DNA of 58,552 nucleotides from CAYSJU01 sp964431495 (GCA_964431495.1 CAYSJU010000011.1:1-58552), one strand, 5' to 3'; counted from the stretch's first letter, positions 36,801-43,054 are shown. A program made the numbers and translations. The notes: generated from the letters alone by a model not told the origin.

Positions 36801-39800
36801 TTATCATCCGGAGAGAAATCCACTGTCCACACAATATCAATCGGGTCATCCAATGTCTGCTTTATCTCGAACTCGCCCGTATTCTCATTCAATACATAAA
36901 TAAACGCTCCACACTCTTCACCCGTTTGCCCGCCTATTCCCGCGATTATCTTCTTCCCGTCATGCGAGTACTTCGCGTCCCATACTCCCGCAAAGGCATG
37001 ATCCGCCGGTTTATATGTCCGGTCTTCGAAATGCGCCTTCCCTATGTCAAGGGGGTTTATAGAGCTCCGGTCTGTCTCCACCAGGTCTATTTCAGCTTCG
37101 TATCTTTTCACGATATCCTTCATGGGTTTAAGCCAGGCGCGTTTTTCTTCATCAGACCCTGCCTGTTTGAACCAGACCTTTGCCATGGCAAGCTGGCTTG
37201 CCCATGTTTCAGGGTGTTCGCCCGCTTTTCTATTTTCGGATTCCGCCCACGCGAACGCGACAGAAAGCAGGCGGAAACTGTATAAGAATCTGCCCCTGAG
37301 CATGGTCCTTTCCTCCGGCGGGAAGCCGATGAATATGTATTCATCAAGGCAGTCCTCCACGAGTTTGCATATTTTCTCAATATCAAGCTGTCCCTCCGGA
37401 TATTCCCTGATCCTGCGACTCAGTCCTTCTGCCATCCTTAAAAAAGCCGTCTGTGACTGCATGTCATAACGCCTTGCTCCTTCCACAAGGTATCTGATAT
37501 ATCTGGTATAAAGCTCCAGCATGTCGCTGATGAATATCCTTTTAATCTCATCCGGGACGTGACGCATATCAAGCGCTTCTTCAATGATGTCACCTACCTG
37601 GCCTCTGACCAGGAGTTTCCTGATTTCTTCGAGCAGCGCTTCTGATTCAAAAACCTCATCCAGCCTCTTGCCTATCTCTTCTTTCATCAACAGACGCCTC
37701 AGCTCCTCGGGTATCCATCTTGATTCCAGTGCTTCGTCCAGTATCTCGGTCATCCTTTTTTCAAACCGGGACAGGCCGTCGTAACCGAACGTGACATACC
37801 TGGACTTTTCCGCTTCTGACCATTCCCATACGGAATCAGACCTGGTCACCACAAGGACATGCGCGTTGGCCGGACGCGTCATGCGCGTGTCCCTGCCTTT
37901 CAAATACAGTTTCCCTTCCTGCAGGAATTCGTTCAGCGCCACGGCTTCCTCCGGCCTGAGATTATGTATGTTATCCAGTACATAGACTATTTGCTCGTCG
38001 GGAGCTGCTTCGGCCTCAAGTATGAGCCTTCCAAGGATCCCATGGCCGAATTCCTGTGTCTCTCCATCCTCTCCGATGATAGGCCCGCCTTCAAGCATGA
38101 AACGGTCCGTTTCACTGGTAACATTGATGAACTTTGTCCGCAGGCCGGGATTTGCGTCCTGAAAGGACCTGAAGACAGTCCTTATATCCGTTTGGGGCGT
38201 GACCCTTAGATGGACCGGCCTGTTCTTTGTGAACATCTCGCCGGCCATGAAGTCCTCAACCGATATGTCGGGAAGCTTCAGCAAAAACTCTCTTTCTATC
38301 ATCTCCCTGATGTGTTCCCTGTCAGAGGAATCCTGCCATCTTGCGACAAGATGGCTGCTCAAAGCTGTTGCGAGCGCTTCCTTCCATTCCTTGCCCTGGC
38401 TGATATCATCGAGCATGTCCTCTGTCATCCTCTTCAGTTCCCGTATGGTGAACACCATTGTCTCTCTCTTGCCGAACTCTTTATTAAGGTAAGCGGTCGC
38501 GACCCGGTAATAGATATCTACTATTGCTTTTGTCATTTTTTTTCTCAACTTTTCATCGCCTATCCCGTTGGTCTGCCGTCCGTCCGGGAATGTCAAATCG
38601 TGTTTAAGGAACATGTCCGCGTATCGTCTTATTTTTTTCTTTTCAATGGACATGCGGTCGGACGCGCCGCTTATGAATGCCCTGACCGGGACTACGGCAG
38701 TGTTCTCTTTGAATACTTCAGGGAACATCCCCCTTGCTTCATATCCTTCGGGGTTTGTGTCTATTACTATCAGGGTTTTTGGATGTATCCGTATAACGTG
38801 TTCATCTCCATCCGGGCTTACCGGCACTTCAGTAAGTCTGATGACCCTGAACCCTTCCTCATCCGTCTCTGTCTCATTGATCTGTTCAAGCCACCAGGCC
38901 AGTGACACCTTTTCGTTCAGGTCAAGCAGAGTATTGAGCTCGCTGAGGGCTATCACCCCGCCTTCCTCTGCCCGTTCCTTGAAAGAGGTCTCGCCGTTAA
39001 ACCTGAATTTACCTTTTTCTACCTGTTCAAACCCGCCAATAAGGTCCGTTAGCTCTGTTCCCTCGCTCACAGGATCGCTCAGAAAGGAACTTCCTCTTAA
39101 TCCGGCATATCCGCGAGCCGCAAAGGTCTTTCCCACGCCCGTAGGACCTTCCAGCCGCAGGATGGGGAGACCCTGTTTAACCGCGTTCTCCATGGCAACA
39201 AGCATCCGTACTGTCTCGAAATCCAGCACTAACCCGGCCTTCGCATAAATAAGGTCATGCATGTTCTTATTGTTTATGTTCTTGAACTCTGCACTCAGCT
39301 CTATTTCCGCGTTTGGAAGGATCAGAAACTTCCTGCTCTTTCTGGTCTCAATATTAAGACTTCTCAGATAATTTCCGCTGTTCACCTTCCATGGCATTAA
39401 TTCCACCTTTGGCTGCTGGAAATCTTTTTGTGTTTCCATGGATTTCGCGACCACCCTGTCATAAAAAGAATCATCCTCAAGGTTAGCGCCTTCCCTTATC
39501 GTAAAGATGATCTGCAGGTTTTCAGGAAGCTTTATCGTGCCCAGCTCAGGATGCTCAAGTTCACCGATTCGCAAGGCCTCCTGGAGCTGTGTCCTTATCT
39601 CCGGATCTATTGCCTCTATATTTTTTATGACCAGGACAAATCTTACGTCCGGATCAGCTTCGGCATTTTTGATCATTTTCATAAGCGCCCCGTAACCGAA
39701 TTCCAAAATTCCACTGTTTTCCGCGGGCACTTTGTGCCCTATAAGCTGTCTTTCTGACGTGAACGGATGGCCGTAGATCACCGAAAGATGGATGTTTTCT

Positions 39801-40831
39801 TCTTTTGAGATACCCGTCAATGCCTCCATCAGCCTCTGATCGCTTCTGGACGCTTCAGAAAAAAGAACAGGATGCGAAGCATATAACGCCCTCTTTACTT
39901 TGGCATCTATGGAATCCTCAAGAGTAAAATACGGCGGTACCTTTTCAGGCAACTTCGTCAAAGTCTTGAGCGGGAAATGCATTTTCTCAAGTTCATCCCA
40001 TTTTTTCTGTTCCCACTCAGGCAGCTTTACGGGCTTGAGGTCACGGTAATAATGCTTTATTGCGAACCGCAGTCCCAGGGAAAGCGGATTTTTAACCCCG
40101 GCATCTGTTAGGTCTCTTACTGCCTGTATGAGTGTCTTTGAGAAGCGTTCTTGCGTTCTTGGGGAAAATATGTGGGACCTGAATGCAATATCAGTTCTCA
40201 AGAGTTCTTTTTCAAACTGCTGCTGTCCCCTGATAATGTCCTGGAACTCTTCGTATGAAAGACCGAAAAGTTCCAGCGCACCTTCCTCGTCTATCAACAT
40301 GTCTTGCTCTTGTTTTTGAATGTTATCCGGGTTTGATTCTGGATTATTCTTTTCGGCCAATATCTGTCTGGAAAGATATTGGCCGACCTTGTTCTCGCGG
40401 ACTAATCGGTAAGAGGGATGGAACTTTTCAGCTCCTGCGATGTTATGATTGTAATATCGAATTATGAAATCCCCCGACTTGACGAATAAATAGCCATCCT
40501 CAGGTAAACCGCCAAGTGTTGGCAGGGATTCGGAAGGTATTTCTCCGGCTGTCCTTAATCGTTTGATCAGTGCTCTGATTTTTGCATTTAGTGCAAAAAC
40601 ATTCTGGTTTTCGATCCCTCTTTCAAGATCAGAAAGAAAATGAAAGAGATATCCGGAGATGATCGTGTTAAAGCCATCAACATTGTTTGAGCCGGCAAAA
40701 AGGGTCTGGATCTGAAGCGTGCTTCTATTAACAGCATATGGATCTGCCCATACGATCCCCTGAAGGATCATTAATATGCTTAAGGCAAATGCGATGACTT
40801 TTATGATCTTCGTTCCTTTTAAACACATCAT
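27836..40831 (-). CDS. Giant midasin-like six-AAA / WD40 / MIDAS protein (4331 aa)
   Basis: One uninterrupted frame. N-terminal signal or anchor (residues about 8-29, ending VWADP). Six AAA modules of the dynein-related/MoxR class follow: module 1 (about 310-465) degenerate; module 2 with GPTGVGKT at 562-569 and TNPEGYEARG; module 3 (about 865-1025) degenerate; module 4 with GASGAGKT at 2173-2180 and FIADEG; module 5 (about 2560-2720) degenerate (SEHGARTGD); module 6 with GESGTAKT at 2957-2964, VVIDIDEAN and FTMNPERY. Between modules 3 and 4 lie two helical-linker plus seven-blade WD40 propeller units (about 1277-1605 and 1706-2015). After module 6 come HEFGH (3335-3339, zincin-like), a Glu/Lys/Pro/Gly linker (about 3500-3625), a VWA domain with intact MIDAS (DFSSS at 3727, DGTN, TDG at 3840), about four membrane segments (3978-4070) and a C-terminal domain of unknown fold. 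The six-AAA, acidic linker and MIDAS order is that of midasin (Rea1). It stands where ftsZ would be. Function unknown. Confidence 0.92.
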   Translation of the reverse strand: MMCLKGTKIIKVIAFALSILMILQGIVWADPYAVNRSTLQIQTLFAGSNNVDGFNTIISGYLFHFLSDLERGIENQNVFALNAKIRALIKRLRTAGEIPSESLPTLGGLPEDGYLFVKSGDFIIRYYNHNIAGAEKFHPSYRLVRENKVGQYLSRQILAEKNNPESNPDNIQKQEQDMLIDEEGALELFGLSYEEFQDIIRGQQQFEKELLRTDIAFRSHIFSPRTQERFSKTLIQAVRDLTDAGVKNPLSLGLRFAIKHYYRDLKPVKLPEWEQKKWDELEKMHFPLKTLTKLPEKVPPYFTLEDSIDAKVKRALYASHPVLFSEASRSDQRLMEALTGISKEENIHLSVIYGHPFTSERQLIGHKVPAENSGILEFGYGALMKMIKNAEADPDVRFVLVIKNIEAIDPEIRTQLQEALRIGELEHPELGTIKLPENLQIIFTIREGANLEDDSFYDRVVAKSMETQKDFQQPKVELMPWKVNSGNYLRSLNIETRKSRKFLILPNAEIELSAEFKNINNKNMHDLIYAKAGLVLDFETVRMLVAMENAVKQGLPILRLEGPTGVGKTFAARGYAGLRGSSFLSDPVSEGTELTDLIGGFEQVEKGKFRFNGETSFKERAEEGGVIALSELNTLLDLNEKVSLAWWLEQINETETDEEGFRVIRLTEVPVSPDGDEHVIRIHPKTLIVIDTNPEGYEARGMFPEVFKENTAVVPVRAFISGASDRMSIEKKKIRRYADMFLKHDLTFPDGRQTNGIGDEKLRKKMTKAIVDIYYRVATAYLNKEFGKRETMVFTIRELKRMTEDMLDDISQGKEWKEALATALSSHLVARWQDSSDREHIREMIEREFLLKLPDISVEDFMAGEMFTKNRPVHLRVTPQTDIRTVFRSFQDANPGLRTKFINVTSETDRFMLEGGPIIGEDGETQEFGHGILGRLILEAEAAPDEQIVYVLDNIHNLRPEEAVALNEFLQEGKLYLKGRDTRMTRPANAHVLVVTRSDSVWEWSEAEKSRYVTFGYDGLSRFEKRMTEILDEALESRWIPEELRRLLMKEEIGKRLDEVFESEALLEEIRKLLVRGQVGDIIEEALDMRHVPDEIKRIFISDMLELYTRYIRYLVEGARRYDMQSQTAFLRMAEGLSRRIREYPEGQLDIEKICKLVEDCLDEYIFIGFPPEERTMLRGRFLYSFRLLSVAFAWAESENRKAGEHPETWASQLAMAKVWFKQAGSDEEKRAWLKPMKDIVKRYEAEIDLVETDRSSINPLDIGKAHFEDRTYKPADHAFAGVWDAKYSHDGKKIIAGIGGQTGEECGAFIYVLNENTGEFEIKQTLDDPIDIVWTVDFSPDDKKLIVGSRDGKAYLYELNERNGRYFIKQTFEKKYGGGIMTVRFFPRSGRILIGGRNDKASVYKYDDTERKYKKIQELEHPDGVLSASISRCPLGNTIITGCEDGKLRLFVEEENGQYKLMQEVGHGRWVWSVSHAPDGLSFLAGLEGGSVLLYGYDSFHKRYILKQIFRDHNKVVSSVSFSPDGKGIVTSSWEGTVCLYALDIPEDRYALKQEMAHVMASEKDAEVYYSSSVGSAMFSPDGDNILTGSWDKHIRIFSPQPFIVKDEREGWEINTGQSFPLSNLHKKINVLDTEIAGMPWPQRLARSKVLLEHAEEDEEISAQISSIKTIMTKHGRKFGRRTVEPRKMNRLETGQAFFETGIPFSGEEFHRVRFSRDGTKCLASDEGGKIYLFSRDEDRNWKTAQEFEFEYDDEFFGEMDFSPDGNSFLVCGSYNAVYLFSLDPDSGLYEEKQKFDDSTARVNSVRFSNDGKKIITGSLTKDNKVRVYAFSEDEKTFELKQVFQHEGWVRALCFSPDGKRIATGSDDVFMRIYTYDEQIDKYVPSQKIQQEYLVDGVEFSPDGRRIGVTIWNAATKLYLLDEDNDEFKEETTLNRWGSSLDFSPNGRYLVIGSFDGDATLYIYDDEDGEYVYYKGLAGDRNIHDVQFTANGTRMYIHDTRNKNVEELELHPFIIKDEQILYDIETGEIHGRYEVPGLVELLDAEPHISVYQRQAEPARFDQRYIDKPFYFCADRSGSVYLNYKDNWFVTRHELIYKDFDTSNKRDQELVNINGEMRELYPVDIENIRNPCVTDRIQPLDSGDFLMDTDVLEEVELSVLNVFSHGRHVDLEGASGAGKTSIAKEIAFLLGLPRHVFQMHGERELSDLIGSARENSEGKIFLSNKPLPVFLADLQSSVPFDISTRLIGAGILKMDKDGKKVNWDSSIYTNIDLENAVKEKLPGSSPDEKAQIMSLIHYRQPLLEFLTHGGVFIADEGAIGEQGRDLLSWFSSIVSGDEIVYLEEFPGHEMMTKVHSDFHLIITNNLPEKTHAREMLRSEISSNLHYIYVDEDDSFDTLCSLFKYFLGKGPAVDHDATKDAIGKELMAGLLAEFHLRIKSLIGKELGKEDKIRHHISKREIRRVAQQVRKPLLTENIGNVDLLYEFYKACRTVYEAGFSHSHERKIVQDILHGLIDEVFKEQKVLSGDLLTRFNREVRNEYASRVTGHEAWVAWVTDQVLDQDDPILFISEHGARTGDILHFAAFRRGADMEVIDAAPEHTELEILGGLLPCFGKKEEGRISRFARGRITRYLFKQEEMDQLRREDREQKEMLVWIRNIDQWNEDLRTSLNGLLEDGYIDLETEEGRIERFFKPDHVHFVSEISSESAEEFSSAFFNRWINIGVSHELPVVEENEETSKFEQVLRTSYGLDQQEAFYLKMIYELTLEHDRSRMWSGRASYDISPEIFYMIAESVKLAKGEDSAWKDMLEDIPRTGYDPRQNFGRDPPGAAEKAVKDQYEMISRVILLDEILAILGVRFSQDKFHTGVSDQERFREILKIVFDLEHAPSLDTRVRTKDGTFNTPIIEVDMMPFRSREKGLPPRQVSKKHKIRFDTKEMGKGLSVLSRAEKLSRGVLFVGESGTAKTSLAGFYAEITGRKFYKYQCHGGSEYTDLTMDVEQTPDGGLKKRVKKLYQHLREGNVVIDIDEANISPHILWALEPVLRGEKIVHPIFPEEEPFEIGEDVVLVFTMNPERYAARKEIDRRLTDRMITCRMDLPDDEDRLKIGESFYGVWNFEKKASPKRREEPEEKKKVIEIEYDIPEMIRSAERFDPSEFKSPKEAYFYFARNIMRDFLASLHKNYNENTKKDVFEAARKLDEKLKDRLEEFANMYELPRIERDDMKERLLDLRGFFLPKGVYLNVGYAQKEVNTRAYIFAEPEMITRTRKFTKTHFRTLGLAPEKYADCDVKALFVPGIISREEAAGIFVGDYAVVFENKAAEELPDVPIPETIMWTAWHEFGHVIDHLRNRKGVGQLAQNLELSSHLLPMIFSKYSREYVLWEIGMGLIQKMDEPESMYFQALKGILNGLIIAFKEDYLIDEELELITDNAEVDRLTAVINAVRDMDEQASRRLNRIGAKLYKNPEKYLYTAAPGKSQAKVARGARAGTFTPGTSLKGDVEYKHDEVEVKTPEDGTEAPPMIEPEKKTDVLDEEAAEQEKMELPETGQPEPSEAEKQKGAPEISEGAQPTEGQAKKEGSPRERATDGNLGEGRPTGGARGGEEKGEGQAKKEAPPRERAEGPPGTRLDLSHWDEMEQRIQEKFSSHTKKLKADVILNDKFASFFLSGAGDTEFIFRRMLKAIQSRERIIKKMKKTGIEVDPVAIMLGKPKPFVSRKKRPKMQTTAAAVLLDFSSSMKDMTSELTFTVGTVGENFWKLREQASKYFFYDLSYFTDDPPVTVVQMGERVSEDENRNRMISMSNMIARDGTNIQLAMEEKLTNEKGTGFLDSREALNAKKKYMILFTDGVDRRCIRVSSDGSYELTETFNETLKKYQDAGIDVIVLGIGEASEQVRAFKGYGQHYVRIARDRPFDIAEAIAKITEHKCRGTGILPDGDITDFFQIGNVGYEKAVTPRTAAIHAFKRIFYPRLSYKEYAIKKAPWLESAIFKGIPFLVLSIFMIAGRMGIWEFMAGMAISHFLFVILHGSDIKTPLSIIPFTFAATAYSGMLIDFLLTLGLPYYITIPIAILFTGGIYLFSSRYHRTVNKEEFSEPDTHDAKIEPGAEDQRRSEEPKEPESKEEVIIKDAEKTIYNLVHALTGAAEKSGKVVLAIDTELGEGEIHRQVEKLIQMLPSLENNNRHLRNFLKNLVIRKGKGRELARMINNITDSERGSVKPENVIIISKVSHIEHFDSVKDRAIIAGIDDAGFPETAYLPLLEIMLFTVSKYLGGEASLEEYYEMIPNVLSMDALGEGDHNALFDRDAKTFIIRLVPDAEPFDKEELRELMKQIRLILSRA
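29987..30134 (-). repeat. 43-nt direct repeats inside the giant gene's linker
   Basis: Copies at 29987-30029 and 30092-30134 differ at two of 43 positions and encode GQAKKEAPPRERA and GQAKKEGSPRERA. They show recent expansion of the low-complexity linker before the VWA domain. Confidence 0.85.
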
Positions 40832-41108
40832 TTCAAAACCTGACTTTTTGTCATCGGCACCTTCTTGAGTAATAAAGTTGTTACAGTTCTCCTTTCAGGC
40901 CTTGACGTCACAAAAACATCAAACCCATATACAATTATATCAAGCTATTTATTTGCCTAATTAAACAATCTACACTATATCATAATTTAATAATATATCA
41001 AAGCAGTTATTATGCCTTTTTGAAATCTTAACGATAGGGGCGCAAGCCTTTGCTTAACTCTATATAATAGGTGAAGTAATAAATGAAACGCAAAGGTGTG
41101 ATCGTGAA
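40832..41108 (-). other. AT-rich leader between ftsA and the giant gene
   Basis: 277 bp without a coding frame. It holds a probable promoter (40974-41001) and would give the giant gene a leader of about 135 nt. The leader contains a small TGAC-AAAAA-GTCA hairpin close to the start codon and the G-rich stretch AAGGCCTGAAAGGAGA further up. The start codons ATG-ATG have only a weak site (CAGG). I recognise no riboswitch. No clear ftsA terminator or ftsZ remnant is visible. Confidence 0.6.
40974..41001 (-). promoter_or_regulatory. Probable promoter of the giant gene
   Basis: On the minus strand, TTGATA (41001-40996), a 16-bp spacer and TATAGT (40979-40974). A second TATAAT lies about 40 bp downstream without a good -35. 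Confidence 0.45.
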
Positions 41109-42161
41109 TTAGAAGTATTTATCCAGGAAGCTGAGGGTTTTGCTAAAGGTCTGTTTGAAGAGATTGCCTTCCATGCGTCTGCCCTTTTTTGTTTCATAAA
41201 GGTAATCCAGCATGCCAAGGCTGCCGATATGGGCTGCTCTTTCCGCAGGCAGTTCTTCGTAAGGTCTCACCAGGCAAAAGCCGAATCTGACCGGATGACT
41301 GGACAGGGTCTGCATTGGTTCAAGGATGCCTTCATTCTGCGCGGCATCGCCGGTGATGACGATCTCCCGGACCTTGTCCCATCCTGCCATGGATCGAAGA
41401 ACCAGGATCAGACGGTTCGCGGAGGCGTGATCCAGGCTGCCGTTCGCGGAGATGATATCCTCTGAGCCGAGCCGGAAGACCTTGCAATCCAGCAGGTTCC
41501 GCTTGTGGTATATCATTGCCTCGGTCAGATCTTTGCACATATTCAAAAGCATGACGCCTTTGTCAGTGGCAGCTTCGGCCAGCGCCCTTTTGGCGTACGC
41601 GATACCCGAAAAGATAACACCGGATGCGGAGAAGCCCGCCAGCGCGATAGATTTAGTAAGATTGCGTATCACGGAGGAGTCGACCACAAGCACGTTCATA
41701 TCAACGCCGAGTTTTACCCCTTCCAGGCCCGCGGGATTTTTTATTCCGTTTTCCCCATCCACCGAAAAATCTTTAACCATTTTGTGCAGGGGTGCTCTTC
41801 CATGCGGGAGTTTTAATATGGAACCGATGCGGACGCATTTTTCGATATCCGACTGAAATATCTCGCGACCGTATTTTGACAGCAGCACGGTGCCGCGGGA
41901 CTGGACGATCTTGAGGGAATTGGAACTGGCGCTGACATATACGTCCTGGATCTTTTTCCCCGTCTTTTTTTTCAGTTTGCCAAGGATGTGCGATATCGAA
42001 TCCGTGGCTGACGCGATATCCGTGATGACCCCCCTGTGAATTCCGCGGGAGCGGGACATTGTAAACCCTTCCAGGAAATAGGCGCCATTTCTGGCCCAGC
42101 GCGCGGCAACTCCGGAAATATCCTTGCACTTCAGGTCTAATACGGCGAAAGTTCGACTCAT
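41109..42161 (-). CDS. ftsA: FtsA-like division protein with eroded ATP site
   Basis: FtsA normally tethers FtsZ to the membrane. The family is identified by the 1C (SHS2) domain and what follows: SRGIHRGVITDIASAT, VYVSASSNSLK, and GIKNPAGLEGVKLGVDMNVL followed by IRNLTKSIALAGF, collinear with E. coli FtsA (GIKNPVGLSGV). The nucleotide motifs are lost: phosphate-1 reads VLDLKCKDIS instead of xxDIGTxK, phosphate-2 reads VMLLNMCKDLTEAMIY instead of VxDIGGGTTD, and the adenosine motif reads VITGDAAQ. The protein is short (350 aa versus about 420), mostly through loss in subdomain 2B. The C-terminus NLFKQTFSKTLSFLDKYF is a plausible amphipathic membrane helix. It follows ftsQ in the normal dcw place, but no ftsZ follows. 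PilM is an alternative actin-fold relative, but the 1C sequence and context fit FtsA better. Confidence 0.85.
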   Translation of the reverse strand: MSRTFAVLDLKCKDISGVAARWARNGAYFLEGFTMSRSRGIHRGVITDIASATDSISHILGKLKKKTGKKIQDVYVSASSNSLKIVQSRGTVLLSKYGREIFQSDIEKCVRIGSILKLPHGRAPLHKMVKDFSVDGENGIKNPAGLEGVKLGVDMNVLVVDSSVIRNLTKSIALAGFSASGVIFSGIAYAKRALAEAATDKGVMLLNMCKDLTEAMIYHKRNLLDCKVFRLGSEDIISANGSLDHASANRLILVLRSMAGWDKVREIVITGDAAQNEGILEPMQTLSSHPVRFGFCLVRPYEELPAERAAHIGSLGMLDYLYETKKGRRMEGNLFKQTFSKTLSFLDKYF

Positions 42162-42165
42162 AATA

Positions 42166-42221
42166 GTTAAAAAGTTAAAATTTTAAACGAAAAACTATAA
42201 TTCAAAGCTAAAAATTTGAAA
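42166..42221. repeat. AT-rich dispersed repeat, copy 2 (forward orientation)
   Basis: GTTAAAAAGTTAAAA, a TTTTAA insertion, then ACGAAAAACTATAATTC, AAAGC and TAAAAATTTGAAA. It matches 25508-25558 in inverse orientation and fills the ftsQ-ftsA gap together with a T-rich tail to 42262. Confidence 0.75.
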
Positions 42222-42262
42222 GAATACCTCAGTTTTTCATTTTTCGTTTTTCATTTCTAATC

Positions 42263-43054
42263 TTATTTCGGTGAAATAACCGCGTCCTCGAACCTCAGGT
42301 CGATGTAGTTAATATCTTTAAGGTCCATCCGCGGGTCCTTCAGCATCTCGTTCAGCCTGTTTATTTTACGCGGGAAGTCAGTATTCCCCATTTTGACCTG
42401 AACACCGTCGATGTTCAGAAGTATATTATTCTGGTCCGACACATCTATATATTCGATGTCATACCGCTTGATGAAATCCTTTTCCCGCAATACTTCCAGC
42501 AAAAGGAGCGCCTTGGCCACCGGTCTGGTCTTTATCTTTTCCCCTGGAGAAGGAGCGCCCCAGAAAAATGTCACCCCTTTTATTTTGACCAGCCCATTGG
42601 TTTCCATGCCGCGGGCAAGGACCATTCCTTCCTTGTCGATCACCATCCCGTCCCCGGTATCTATGACAGCGACCGGAGTCCTTACAAGAAGATCGACTTC
42701 CAGTTTATCCGGCAGGATCCTCCGGACGTCGACTTTCTTCAGATGAGGAAAATCACTGACCGCGCCGGCGGCCACCTGTCTCAAGTCCACGGTGAATATA
42801 TTCAGGCCGGTATATCTGTCTTTGATCTTTTTCTCCGCGTCCTTTAAGTGATATTTCCCTTCGCTGTTGACCACGACTTCCTTTATCGCGAAGAAAGGGC
42901 TGTTGATGAGGAAATAACGTATGCCAAAGACAAGACCGGTCAGCGCCAGCAGGCTGGCCAGTGTTATCAGTATTTTTTTTCGGTCAAGAAGATTGTCCGG
43001 AAGGAATTTTTTTCCTTGTGTCTTCTGTCTTGGTGTCTTCCTTTTTTTCGCCAC
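42263..43054 (-). CDS. ftsQ: FtsQ/DivIB division protein
   Basis: Bitopic divisome protein: a basic cytoplasmic tail (MAKKRKTPRQKTQGKK), a membrane segment at about 28-47, a POTRA domain (FFAIKEVVVNSEGKYHLKDA) and the FtsQ beta domain (LEVDLLVRTPVAVIDTGDGMVIDKEGMVL). The start is a GTG preceded by AAAGGAG at six bases, located inside ddl, giving a 71-nt overlap in another frame. Its length (263 aa) is normal. It belongs to the FtsQ-FtsL-FtsB complex that activates FtsW/FtsI; no ftsB was seen here. Confidence 0.93.
   Translation of the reverse strand: MAKKRKTPRQKTQGKKFLPDNLLDRKKILITLASLLALTGLVFGIRYFLINSPFFAIKEVVVNSEGKYHLKDAEKKIKDRYTGLNIFTVDLRQVAAGAVSDFPHLKKVDVRRILPDKLEVDLLVRTPVAVIDTGDGMVIDKEGMVLARGMETNGLVKIKGVTFFWGAPSPGEKIKTRPVAKALLLLEVLREKDFIKRYDIEYIDVSDQNNILLNIDGVQVKMGNTDFPRKINRLNEMLKDPRMDLKDINYIDLRFEDAVISPK

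Noticed and set aside
40845..40915. A known riboswitch in the leader of the giant gene
   Set aside because: I compared it by eye with c-di-GMP, TPP, cobalamin, ZTP, THF and guanidine consensus cores and found no match beyond scattered bases.
41035..41095. GGGGCGCAAGCC near the end of ftsA as a c-di-GMP-I riboswitch piece or an ftsA terminator
   Set aside because: Only one short stretch resembles the GEMM core, it would read on the plus strand where no gene follows, and on the minus strand the stem is only three pairs with no T-tract.
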